DNA of 64,000 nt from GCA-003244245 sp963712995 (GTDB lineage Bacteria > Actinomycetota > Actinomycetes > Mycobacteriales > Pseudonocardiaceae). The translations under genes and the position numbers were made by a program. The notes under the pieces were generated by a model that saw nothing but the letters and a program-made list of their open reading frames with translations, was not told the DNA's origin and did not search any database. The stretch spans positions 1 through 64,000 of the forward strand of contig CAVQKH010000040.1 of the NCBI GenBank assembly GCA_963712995.1, given 5' to 3'. This document shows positions 1 to 7,660 of the stretch, piece by piece (position 1 is the stretch's first letter; every line of letters begins with the position of its first letter).

Positions 1-30
1 ATCGGCGGGGGCCGGGGTGAGCGCGGTGGT

Positions 31-229
31 CCCCCAAGGAACTGCCGCTGGGTGGCCCGGCGCTACCGGGGAGCCCGCTGGACCCCGAGCAGATCAGTGC
101 CAGCGTGGTGGGGGCACCCGGTGAGAGATCCAGCTGAGCTGACTGGCAACGGCGGCGTTCGCGAGCGCGAGCCATCGCCGCCCGCGCCCAGCTCAAAACG
201 AGGGTGGGTCGTCCTCGGGGTCGGACGGC
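31..229. repeat. Diverged 0.2-kb copy of the segment at 2103-2308
   Basis: Bases 31-229 match 2103-2308 almost base for base, apart from scattered substitutions and a gap of about 7 bases near 90-100. The repeat covers the 3' end of the small Cys-rich gene (intact at 1892-2191) and the last codons of the DUF222-HNH gene (intact at 2271-4061). This copy is therefore a remnant of both gene ends. The gap removes the CPQC zinc-knuckle codons, so it cannot encode a working small protein. The similarity stops abruptly at 229. Confidence 0.85.
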
Positions 230-269
230 AGCCGCTACGGCCCGCGGAACATTGCCATTCGGGGTCATC

Positions 270-476
270 TCAGCAGGTGGGGCAGCGGTACCGTTCGAGG
301 CATCCGGTACACACCCGGTGGGCGAGCTCGTGGCGTTCGATGCGGGTGGCCGGGTACTCCCCGTCGAGGCGGTCATCGAACAGAGGCGGGTCGCGGCCCC
401 GGCACGCGCCCAGCGGCAGTGACGGGACACCACGCAGGATCGTGCCGATCAGGCGCGCGCTGGCGTCGACGTCCAC
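270..476 (-). CDS. Minimal WhiB-like Fe-S protein (68 aa)
   Basis: The predicted protein has one Cys after a Gly-Ala (residue 24, in a CRGRDPPLF segment), then VCTGC followed by LERYRC. This is the WhiB spacing C-(n)-C-x2-C-x5-C that ligates a 4Fe-4S cluster. The CRG.DP.LF segment is also typical of the first WhiB cysteine. The protein ends three residues after the fourth cysteine (CPTC), so it lacks the G[VI]WGG turn and basic DNA-binding tail of regulatory WhiB proteins. It starts at GTG. WhiB proteins are actinobacterial redox-sensing regulators, but this one could be a truncated or specialised small form. It is divergent from the XRE gene that follows. Confidence 0.5.
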   Translation of the reverse strand: MDVDASARLIGTILRGVPSLPLGACRGRDPPLFDDRLDGEYPATRIERHELAHRVCTGCLERYRCPTC

Positions 477-590
477 ATGCGCAGTGTCTGCCAGGCGCGG
501 CGTAGCCTGTCGCTACCTCCTCACCGAGGTCCGCCCCGGGGTAGCTCCCCGGGGCATCGGTGTGGGGTTCCGGTGAGGAGAAGGCTTTCG

Positions 591-1819
591 GTGGAGGCTG
601 AGGAAGCGCGGACGATCGGTGCGCGCGCTCGGAGGATCCGGCGGCGTCGCGGGTTGAGCCTGGAAGTGGTGGCCGGGCTGGCCGGGATCACCGCGCAGTA
701 CCTGTCGATGTTGGAGCGTGGTCTGCGCGGGTTCAACCGGCGGGGCCTGATCGAAGACCTCGCCGAGCCGCTGGGGTGCTCGGTTGCGGACTTGACCGGG
801 CAGCCGTACCACCTTCCCGACCGGCAGAGCACAGAGGTCGATGTGGCTGTCGCTGAGATTAGTACGGCGCTGCATGACACCACGCTCGACGATGTGCCCG
901 ACGTGTCGGTACGGCCACTGTCGGACCTGGTTCAGGCCACAGCCCTTGCCCATGCACGGATCGATGACGCCCAGTACGGCATGGGTGCGCGTGGACTGGC
1001 CGAACTCCTCACCGGGTTGCATGTCCGGGTGGTGATGAGCAGCTCGGAGGAGCGCAGGGCAGCGCTGGCCAGGCTGGCCGAGGCGTGCAAGGTGGCCTAC
1101 GTCCTCGCCAAGAGGACCGGGCAGATCGAACTGGCTGGCATCGCGGCCCAGCGTGGCCTGGATGCAGCCCGGCTCGCTGAGCGGCCGGACCTGGTGGGGA
1201 TGCTGGAGATGAGCCGGACCAGCACCCTGATCGGGCTCCGCGCCCGGCGTCGAGCCGCCGTGGTGTGCGGCCAGACACTCCAGGAACTCTCGGCGCTGCC
1301 TGGGCCGACGCCCAAGGATACGAGGATCGCCGAGGCGTGCGGGATGCTGCACCTGACCACCGCATTGATCGCGGCTCGCGATAGTCGTCACGAGGACGTC
1401 AGCACCCATCTCGCCGAGGCTAAATCGCTGGCTGCACACACTGGAGAGCGCAACCACATGCGCTACCACTTCGGTCCGACCAATGTGGCTGCCTGGGAAC
1501 TGGGCCTCGCTGTGGAGGCGGGCACCGGACCCGATGCGGCGGAACGCCTCGCCGCGGACCCGATCGACCTGTCGGTGTTCAGCAGCAGGGCCGGGTGGCC
1601 TATGTGCACTTCGATTTGGCTCGTGCCTGGGCACAGGCCGAAGGGGCCCGCGACGCTGACGCGATCCGGCACCTGGACACCGCCGACCGGATAGCATCGG
1701 TTCGGCTCCGTAACGACCCGATCGCCCGGGACCTCGTAGACACCCTGGACCGGCGTGCCACACACCGGGTGTGGGAGTTGGACTCGCTGGTTAACCGGTT
1801 CGGCATCAGGAAGCGCTAG
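591..1819 (+). pseudogene. XRE-family regulator with TPR-like domain, frameshifted
   Basis: An N-terminal helix-turn-helix (RRIRRRRGLSLEVVAGLAGI, then QYLSMLERG) is followed by a long alpha-helical domain, the architecture of the many XRE regulators of Pseudonocardiaceae. I prefer the GTG at 591 because AGGAGAAGG lies about 6 nt upstream. Near 1590 (G-rich, GGGCCGGG) the frame moves: the HTH frame stops at 1694, while the true C-terminus (AYVHFDLARAWAQAEGARDA through DTADRIA to HRVWELDSLVNRFG) reads in another frame to 1819. The paralogue at 21681-22597 shows the same C-terminal sequence, which fixes the break point. It could be a pseudogene or a one-base sequencing error. Confidence 0.8.
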
Positions 1820-1853
1820 TCCTTAAACACTCTCGCTAGTCCTTAAACACTCT
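1814..1853. repeat. Perfect 20-bp tandem duplication over the XRE stop codon
   Basis: The 20-mer CGCTAGTCCTTAAACACTCT occurs twice back to back (1814-1833 and 1834-1853). The TAG stop of the XRE gene lies in the first copy. It is AT-richer than its surroundings. It could be a slipped-strand duplication or part of the leader of the next small gene. Confidence 0.9.
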
Positions 1854-1891
1854 GTTGAAGCCGGGCTCGACCGAGACCACATCCTCTGTCG

Positions 1892-2191
1892 GTGACTGAC
1901 ACCACAAACACGCGACAGGTGCGGGTGAGGGCTACCGGCACGGGGGTCACCTCGCACTGTGCGGTGAGCCGATCGACACATCGAGCCTGCCGGGTGCCGC
2001 CGATAAGTTGGTATCTACGGTCGCTGGCCGATGCCGACACCCACCGTGGGGACTACTCGATCGTCACCCGCAGCGTGCACGCGCTGTGCGGGATCGAGTT
2101 CGCCCCCAAGGAACTGCCACTGGGTGGCCCGGCGCTACCGGGGAACCCGCTGGACCCCAAGCAGGTCTGCCCGCAGTGCCAAGCGTGGTGA
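1892..2191 (+). CDS. Small Cys-containing partner protein of the XRE cassette
   Basis: This 99-aa protein of unknown function starts at GTG. The central part reads WYLRSLADADTHRGDY, followed by HALCGIEFAPKELPLGGP and a terminal CPQC. One Cys plus the final Cys-x2-Cys suggest a small metal-binding fold. A paralogue with the same WYLRSL-D-DTHRG core lies at 22625-22904, again directly after an XRE regulator. The two genes thus form a repeated cassette. The role is unknown; a co-regulator or binding partner of the XRE protein is inference from synteny only. Confidence 0.65.
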   Translation: MTDTTNTRQVRVRATGTGVTSHCAVSRSTHRACRVPPISWYLRSLADADTHRGDYSIVTRSVHALCGIEFAPKELPLGGPALPGNPLDPKQVCPQCQAW

Positions 2192-2270
2192 GGGCACCCG
2201 GTGAGAGATCCAGCTGAGCTGACTGGCAACGGCGGTATTCGCGAGCGCGAGCCATCGCCGCCCGCCCAGC

Positions 2271-4061
2271 TCAAAACGGGGGCGGGTCGTCGTCGGGGTC
2301 GGACGGCGGAGAGGGTTCTGGTGGTGGCCCGGTGCCGGCTTCGGGTGGGCTGTCCTCCCAGATCTCGGAGTCCCAGTGATCAAGTGGGTTGACCAGTGGC
2401 GGTGCTGGTCCTTCGCGGGGGATGGGGTCGGGCAGGGGCTCGATAATGGGTGATGGATGGACCTGGTAGATGTGGCCAAGGCGACTGCGCCAGTGAAAAT
2501 GGCCGGGTTTGGGCTGGTCAAGCCGCCAGCCGCCGTCGTGTTTCACACGATGGTCATGCCTGCAGACGGAGCCCAGATTGTCCTCGGTGGTGGTTCCGCC
2601 GTAGGCGTCGTCCAGGGTGTGGTCAGCGTCGGTGCCGCGGGCCGAGGCCCGGCAGCCGATCATGATGCAGTGCCGGTCGCGGATCTGGATGTACCGGCGT
2701 AGCTCGGATCCGGGGAAACGTCGGGCGGGGTCGCCATCGGGGAGTCCCGGCGCGGTCGCGTACTGGCGGGCAAGGTCGGCGATCACGGGCGCCCAACAAC
2801 CCACCGTGTCGGAGTCGCCGGCGAGTTCGAGCAGGGCAGTGGCGGGGATCTGGAGTTCCACAATCTCCCGGGAACCAGCTGAGCGGCGCGCTGACCCGGT
2901 AGGACGAGCTGGGGTGATGCCGCAGTGCAGCAGTTGCCCGTGCTCGTCGGTGATGGCGAAACGCCACTGCCCACGCGACATGAAGGTGGCGAGGTTGCGG
3001 GTCAACTCCGCATGGATCGGGCCCCAGCTGGTCAGTTCCCCGGGGTATTCATCGTGCCCGAGCAGGGTGGACAGCCGTGCCCGCAACTCCATTCCCACGC
3101 CCGCCGGGGCGAACTGGGGCGAAAGGTCACCAGTGGCTGTGCACCCGTCCTGCGCGGCAGCATCGCCGTTGGCGGAGTCGTTGTCGCCGGAGTCGTTGTG
3201 GTCGGGCTCGTCCTCGCGGTCCGCGACATCATCACCGCCAGGGCCGTCGTCCCAGTGCGCGATGCGGAGCCGTTCCAGAATGGTCGCGTCGTCCAGCCCG
3301 GTGTAGGTGCCGTCGGTCATGCCGAGGAACAGGTCAGCGCGAATATGGTCGATCGGGCGAGCGTCACCGGCGCGTTTGGCAGCCTTGGCCAATGCGTCGA
3401 TATGCCCGCAGGCCGCGGCGACCCGATCGACGGGCAGGTTGTACCCGGTGAGATTCGCCGAACCGTCCGGGTTGCGGTAACCCACTACCTTGCGTTCGGC
3501 CACGGCTTGTTCGTAGCGCCGCTGGGCCCACGCCGGATCGATGGCGATGGCCATTTTCTTGATCTTTTCGATCAGCTGGCCCGTGGTCAGCTTCGGCACC
3601 TCGGGCAGCAGGGCGTCGCACACCCCGCGGGCCTGCGCGGGGGACAACTCGGTGGTCCATTCCGACAGCACCCGGGCCCGGGGTTCATCAAGGCGGCCTG
3701 CGTCCATCGCGGCGTGCACCGCCGGCAACCTGGTGATCAGGTCATAGGCCAAGTCGAACTGGGCATCCGCGGCGCGACGGGTCAGCATCAGTGCGGCGCG
3801 GATCTCATCGGCGGAGAATTCATCGGGAACAGGCATGCGGGTCAGATCGCCGGTCGGAGCCCGACCGCGCAGCCCGACCTCGACCATGGCGGCCATCACC
3901 TGGGCCCGGTCGTGATTGAGCTGCCGGTAACGGGCCTTGAGCACCTCCACGCAATCGAAACCCGACAACCCCGTCAAGTCGATATCCGCTAACGCGGCAG
4001 ACAACTGGGGACCCGGCGGAATATCCGCCAGATCCTCCAGAACCAGCTGCCGACCGGACAC
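2271..4061 (-). CDS. DUF222 and HNH endonuclease-domain protein (13E12-repeat type)
   Basis: This 596-aa protein has an N-terminal DUF222 helical domain (roughly residues 20-390) and a C-terminal HNH nuclease domain. The nuclease part contains IQIRDRHCIMIGCRASARG, DADHTLDDAYGGTTTEDN and CRHDHRVKH, which give the paired Cys, DxDH and HDH residues of HNH enzymes. It ends in a Pro/Asp-rich tail finishing PPPF. Such genes multiply in actinobacterial chromosomes (the 13E12 repeats of Mycobacterium tuberculosis) and their function is unclear. A paralogue at 53097-55031 has the same architecture and the same PPPF end. A Ser/Asp/Asn-rich linker near residues 280-310 separates the two domains. Confidence 0.85.
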   Translation of the reverse strand: MSGRQLVLEDLADIPPGPQLSAALADIDLTGLSGFDCVEVLKARYRQLNHDRAQVMAAMVEVGLRGRAPTGDLTRMPVPDEFSADEIRAALMLTRRAADAQFDLAYDLITRLPAVHAAMDAGRLDEPRARVLSEWTTELSPAQARGVCDALLPEVPKLTTGQLIEKIKKMAIAIDPAWAQRRYEQAVAERKVVGYRNPDGSANLTGYNLPVDRVAAACGHIDALAKAAKRAGDARPIDHIRADLFLGMTDGTYTGLDDATILERLRIAHWDDGPGGDDVADREDEPDHNDSGDNDSANGDAAAQDGCTATGDLSPQFAPAGVGMELRARLSTLLGHDEYPGELTSWGPIHAELTRNLATFMSRGQWRFAITDEHGQLLHCGITPARPTGSARRSAGSREIVELQIPATALLELAGDSDTVGCWAPVIADLARQYATAPGLPDGDPARRFPGSELRRYIQIRDRHCIMIGCRASARGTDADHTLDDAYGGTTTEDNLGSVCRHDHRVKHDGGWRLDQPKPGHFHWRSRLGHIYQVHPSPIIEPLPDPIPREGPAPPLVNPLDHWDSEIWEDSPPEAGTGPPPEPSPPSDPDDDPPPF

Positions 4062-4103
4062 GAGATCACGCTACAACGCGACCCTGACATTCTCGCTCGG
4101 CAC

Positions 4104-4167
4104 CGCGTTCTGGGTACAGACTGCAGTAATTCGGTTTCCGAGAACTGCAGTCTGTACCCAGAACGCG
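4104..4167. repeat. Perfect 24-bp inverted repeat, family shared with 15686-15761
   Basis: The arms 4104-4127 and 4144-4167 are exact reverse complements, separated by a 16-nt loop. The arm core CGCGTTCTGGGTACAGACTG matches the arm of the palindrome at 15686-15761 at all but two of 24 positions, and both loops are 16 nt. It lies between divergent genes, upstream of both starts, so a simple terminator role does not fit. Confidence 0.9.
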
Positions 4168-4275
4168 ACGAAACTACTCAGACGCTGCCGTCGCCGAGCT
4201 CGACGGAGAGGTCGTGAGAGCCAGCGTAAACTCCCCCGGGCTAGCTGCGGCCATAATGATCAGGACGGTGGGCCG

Positions 4276-5052
4276 ATGACAGTATGCCTGTCGTGTGAAC
4301 GGGAGCTGCGGGACGGAGCTCGATTCTGCACCGGGTGCGGTGAGCCAACGGAGCCGGCCGACTTCGCACCTGCGCCCGGGCAAGCGGCTGCGGAGACGGT
4401 CACTGCCTTGGGAGGACTGCCGCCAGGCACCGGTACCGCGGCGAGTTCAGGGCCGCCCTCATGGCAGCCGCCCGCAGCGCCGCGCCGGAGCACCGGGCGC
4501 AACCGGGCAACCGTGTGGGTCGCGGCCACAGCGATGCTGGTGGTCGCTGGATGGGCGGTGTTCGTGGTCCTGCGTCCGAGCACCACCCAGACCGCCCCGA
4601 CGCTGCCCGCGCCCGCACCGGGACCACCGGCGAGCAGCGAGCAGCGCGGCGCGAACCAGACGGCTGCGACAACCAGGGTGGTTACCGAGGCTGACCTGCA
4701 GCAGCAGGTGGACGCAGACCGCGGTGTGGTCGAAGGACTGGTGGGCTCCTGGGTGCCGCAGCTGTCATCAAAACGGCTGGGTCTGACAGTGCACGGCGTG
4801 ACTTACGGCTATCCGGAGATCCTGGCCGACTTCCAGGCCCTGCACGCACGGTTCCCGCGCAGCGTGCTCATTCGCTCCGATGACTACAGCAGCTACCCGC
4901 CCGGCTACTGGGTCACCGTCATGGCTGAGCCCTACGCCAGCCCGGATGCAGCCAACGCCCGGTGCGATGCCAACGGCATCCCCGCCGAGGACTGCTACGC
5001 ACACCGGGTGTCCCACACCGACGGCCGGGCCGGCAGCTCGAAGACGCGGTAG
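4276..5052 (+). CDS. Zinc-ribbon, single-pass membrane protein of unknown function
   Basis: This 258-aa protein starts with a double CxxC zinc ribbon (MTVCLSCERELRDGARFCTG, then CGEP). A Pro/Ala-rich linker follows, then one membrane helix (about residues 75-95, ATVWVAATAMLVVAGWAVFV). The extracytoplasmic part begins with a TQTAPTLPAPAPG linker and continues as a globular domain of about 130 residues containing GSWVPQLSSKRLG and YPPGYWVTVM, with four aromatic-flanked Tyr. The layout matches actinobacterial proteins with a cytoplasmic zinc ribbon and an exported sensor-like domain. The gene converges on 5060-5446, and the neighbour at 5443-7461 also opens with a zinc ribbon, hinting at a shared context. 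Function unknown. Confidence 0.75.
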   Translation: MTVCLSCERELRDGARFCTGCGEPTEPADFAPAPGQAAAETVTALGGLPPGTGTAASSGPPSWQPPAAPRRSTGRNRATVWVAATAMLVVAGWAVFVVLRPSTTQTAPTLPAPAPGPPASSEQRGANQTAATTRVVTEADLQQQVDADRGVVEGLVGSWVPQLSSKRLGLTVHGVTYGYPEILADFQALHARFPRSVLIRSDDYSSYPPGYWVTVMAEPYASPDAANARCDANGIPAEDCYAHRVSHTDGRAGSSKTR

Positions 5053-5059
5053 CCGGCCC

Positions 5060-5446
5060 TCAGCTCCCGCCGAAGACCTTCACGATCGAATCGGTGATCT
5101 GCGCGACGATGCCTGATACCGCAGCCAGCGGGCTGAGTATCTCGCTCACCAGGTTCCAGCGGCTGCGAACCTCCGCGCCCTGCGGCTGTTCTTTGGCGAG
5201 TTCGCCTTCAATCGTGCGGATCCCGTAGCGCACCACGGCTTGCGCTTCCGGATCTTCCGCCGCGCGGACCAGCTCATCGCGCGCCGCGGCTATGGCTTTC
5301 CTCAAGTCGTCTACGGAGGCCGACGTCTGTACCTCGCCGACCGTGATCGTGTTATCACTGACCTTGTTGCCCTGACCGACAGCGCTGCCGATGAACGTCC
5401 CGCCTGTGACGGTCATGGACGAAGTAGCTGGTTCACAGCGGGTCAT
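5060..5446 (-). CDS. Small protein with Gly-rich GGTFIGSAVGQGN motif
   Basis: This 128-aa protein has the motif GGTFIGSAVGQGNKVSDNTI (residues 15-34) near its N-terminus. An alpha-helical region (DDLRKAIAAARDELVRAAED) and a C-terminal SEILSPLAAVSGIVAQITDS segment follow. The motif recurs as GGTFLGSAVGFGN at the very C-terminus of the protein encoded just upstream (5443-7461), whose stop overlaps this start by 4 nt. Short Gly/Asn-rich motifs shared between neighbouring proteins are a hallmark of bacterial signalling pairs that associate by beta-stacking. That reading is inference. I do not recognise the family. Confidence 0.65.
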   Translation of the reverse strand: MTRCEPATSSMTVTGGTFIGSAVGQGNKVSDNTITVGEVQTSASVDDLRKAIAAARDELVRAAEDPEAQAVVRYGIRTIEGELAKEQPQGAEVRSRWNLVSEILSPLAAVSGIVAQITDSIVKVFGGS

Positions 5447-7461
5447 GGTGTTCCCTTCGGCGGTGCGGGCGAGTTGACATTGTTCCCCTGTGCGGTGTTG
5501 CCGAATCCCACGGCCGACCCGAGGAAGGTCCCGCCACTGATGTTGTTGGTCTGGTTGACAACCGGATCGGCCATCCGCATGAACTCGACCACGGAGTAGC
5601 CGTGGTCCTCGAGGTATCTCCCCACCGCCCGGACAATTGCCGAGTTCAGGATCTTCACGTAGCGCTCGACGTCGACGTCTTGGAAGTAAGTCTGGACGTC
5701 ACCATCCGCGGCGAGCTCGCGCAGGCTCTTGCCCGCGCCGTACCTGTCGGGGACGACTTCCCCGTCACGCTGGGGGAGCGGCTTGAAGCGGTGGAAGACC
5801 GACCGGAACCGGCGCAGGACGGTAGCCGGAAGCGTCACCAACTCCATGAGGGAGCTTCTCAGCGGGGCCAGGAACGGGTGTAGCACCCGGTCGATCGCCC
5901 GGTAGCTGCTCCGGATGGGCGGCAGGACACAGAACGTCCACTCCAGGAACAGCATCCGCTGATCCGTCCCGGCGTGCAGGTAGCACGACGTGGTCAGGCC
6001 GCGGTCCCAGGCCTCGATCCGGAAGCACTGGTAGTAACGCGCCCATTCCTGGGGGACATCCGCGAGGTGACGGGCGGCCGCGGCCGGCATGTACGCAGCC
6101 GGGGGACGGTGCAGGTCGGCGAGCACAGCAGGGTGGGGCTGAGTATCGAGGTTGGTCAGCAGCCAGTCGGCCGCCATCAGGATCTGTTCGCGCTGGATGA
6201 GTCCGGCGAACCGGCCACCCGGGCCAAGCGAGGAGGCCGAGCGCAGCTCGTTCATGGCATCGGCGACGTGCTGATGCAGCTCCACGACACTGATCGGCCG
6301 CGGTTCGGGCCGGGGGTTGCCCCCATTGTCGTTGGCGCTGCCCTTCTCGGCCAGCTCCAGAGGCAGCGGAATGATCTTGCGGTGGATCTGCATACCGGCG
6401 CCGATGAACGGCGAGAAATCACGGTGCACGACGACATCGGCCAGATCCTGTTTGCGGGGGCCTTGCTCGTCGGCAGAGTCAAGCCTGGCGAGGGGTTGCT
6501 GGAAAGCCGCATGCCCGAGGGTCCGGACGGTGCGTTCCCAGTCGGAGCGGGCGCGCCGCCCGTCGGGGATGAAGCTGCCCGGGCGGAAGCTGCTGTACAC
6601 GAGGTGGTGCACGATGAACTGGTCGATGCCGATCACAGCCAGCGCGAGTGCTCCAATGAAGAACGCTCCGTAGGAGAAACCCAAGCTCTCGGGCAGCACA
6701 TCAGATAGGCCACCGGATCCCGCGCCGGACAGCCCGATCCTCAGGAGCTGCGGCAGTAGCACGACCGCCGCGACGGCGAACAGCCCGACGATCACGGCAT
6801 TACGCCATTTGCTTACCGCAGCGCCGCCGAGACTGCGAGCGAGAGCGGGATACGAGCTACCGGCGATGGTCCCGCCAACGGAGGTGGCCATCGCAACAAA
6901 AGACACACCCGCCGCCACGATCAGCCAGACTATTAAGGCCGTCGAGCTGACGAACGCGAGCGCCACCAGGAGTATCAACAGGATGGCATCACGGATACGG
7001 CGCCGGGTGCGCGCGGCTACCGCATCCCGCAGCACGGCCGCCGAGTCGACCCCGGGCGCTGGTGGGAGCGCCCGTACCGGCTCGACGAGGAATTCGGCGA
7101 TAGCGCCGTCACCGAACGTTGGATCGAGGTGGGCCGCGGCGCACAGGTAGCGCGTAGTGGCGTCCCGTTGCGCGGGAGGAAGCCCGCGCGGGGGCCCGCC
7201 GTTGTGCACCGGCCCGCCGTTGTGCGCGGGCCCCCCGTTGTGCACCGACCCGCCGTTGTGCACAGACTCGCCGTTGTGCACCGGCCCGCCGTTGTGCGCG
7301 GACCCGCCGTTGTGCCCCGGCCGCCCCATGATGGCCGTTGCGGGCAAAGGCGGAACCGGCCACTGGGGGACGATCTGTTCACCGCAGCGTTCGCAGTACC
7401 GGTCGTCCGCTCTGTTGAGGAACGAGCACTGCCAGCAGGTCAAGCCGTCACTCTCAGCCAT
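5443..7461 (-). CDS. Zinc-ribbon multi-pass membrane protein with HNGG repeats and C-terminal GGTFLGSAVGFGN motif
   Basis: This 672-aa protein has four visible parts. (1) An N-terminal zinc ribbon, CWQCSFLNRADDRYCERCGE. (2) A low-complexity stretch of about seven hexapeptides of the type HNGGxV (residues 48-90), encoded by 18-bp DNA repeats. (3) Membrane helices around residues 165-290, for example LLILLVALAFVSSTALIVWL. (4) A cytoplasmic C-terminal part ending with GGTFLGSAVGFGNTAQGNN. The downstream gene overlaps by 4 nt and carries the same Gly-rich motif, so the two are probably translated together and may interact. A membrane receptor with a small soluble partner is a reasonable guess, but I know of no function. 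Confidence 0.7.
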   Translation of the reverse strand: MAESDGLTCWQCSFLNRADDRYCERCGEQIVPQWPVPPLPATAIMGRPGHNGGSAHNGGPVHNGESVHNGGSVHNGGPAHNGGPVHNGGPPRGLPPAQRDATTRYLCAAAHLDPTFGDGAIAEFLVEPVRALPPAPGVDSAAVLRDAVAARTRRRIRDAILLILLVALAFVSSTALIVWLIVAAGVSFVAMATSVGGTIAGSSYPALARSLGGAAVSKWRNAVIVGLFAVAAVVLLPQLLRIGLSGAGSGGLSDVLPESLGFSYGAFFIGALALAVIGIDQFIVHHLVYSSFRPGSFIPDGRRARSDWERTVRTLGHAAFQQPLARLDSADEQGPRKQDLADVVVHRDFSPFIGAGMQIHRKIIPLPLELAEKGSANDNGGNPRPEPRPISVVELHQHVADAMNELRSASSLGPGGRFAGLIQREQILMAADWLLTNLDTQPHPAVLADLHRPPAAYMPAAAARHLADVPQEWARYYQCFRIEAWDRGLTTSCYLHAGTDQRMLFLEWTFCVLPPIRSSYRAIDRVLHPFLAPLRSSLMELVTLPATVLRRFRSVFHRFKPLPQRDGEVVPDRYGAGKSLRELAADGDVQTYFQDVDVERYVKILNSAIVRAVGRYLEDHGYSVVEFMRMADPVVNQTNNISGGTFLGSAVGFGNTAQGNNVNSPAPPKGTP
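7195..7320. repeat. Coding 18-bp tandem repeats (HNGGxx hexapeptides)
   Basis: About seven imperfect 18-bp units, each containing CCGTTGTGC on the + strand, encode His-Asn-Gly-Gly-Pro/Ser-Val/Ala on the - strand within the zinc-ribbon membrane protein. Such units expand and contract by slippage, so copy number may vary between strains. Confidence 0.9.
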
Positions 7462-7660
7462 CCGCTGCTCTCCTGTCCATCTCGCGACTCGACGATCCCT
7501 CGTCGCCGCACAGTCCTCATCGCCCCAACAGCACTGCGCACGACAGGCGACGACCTCTTCGTCGAAGCTGGGAGAGGTGGTCTACCACAGGCCGATTGCC
7601 TGCGAATCCCCCGGCCCACCCCCAGGGTTGATCACAAACTCGAACGATTCAACGCAGGTT

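Noticed and set aside
7195..7320. Array of short spaced repeats that could suggest a CRISPR
   Set aside because: Units are 18 bp without unique spacers and encode in-frame hexapeptides; there are no cas genes.
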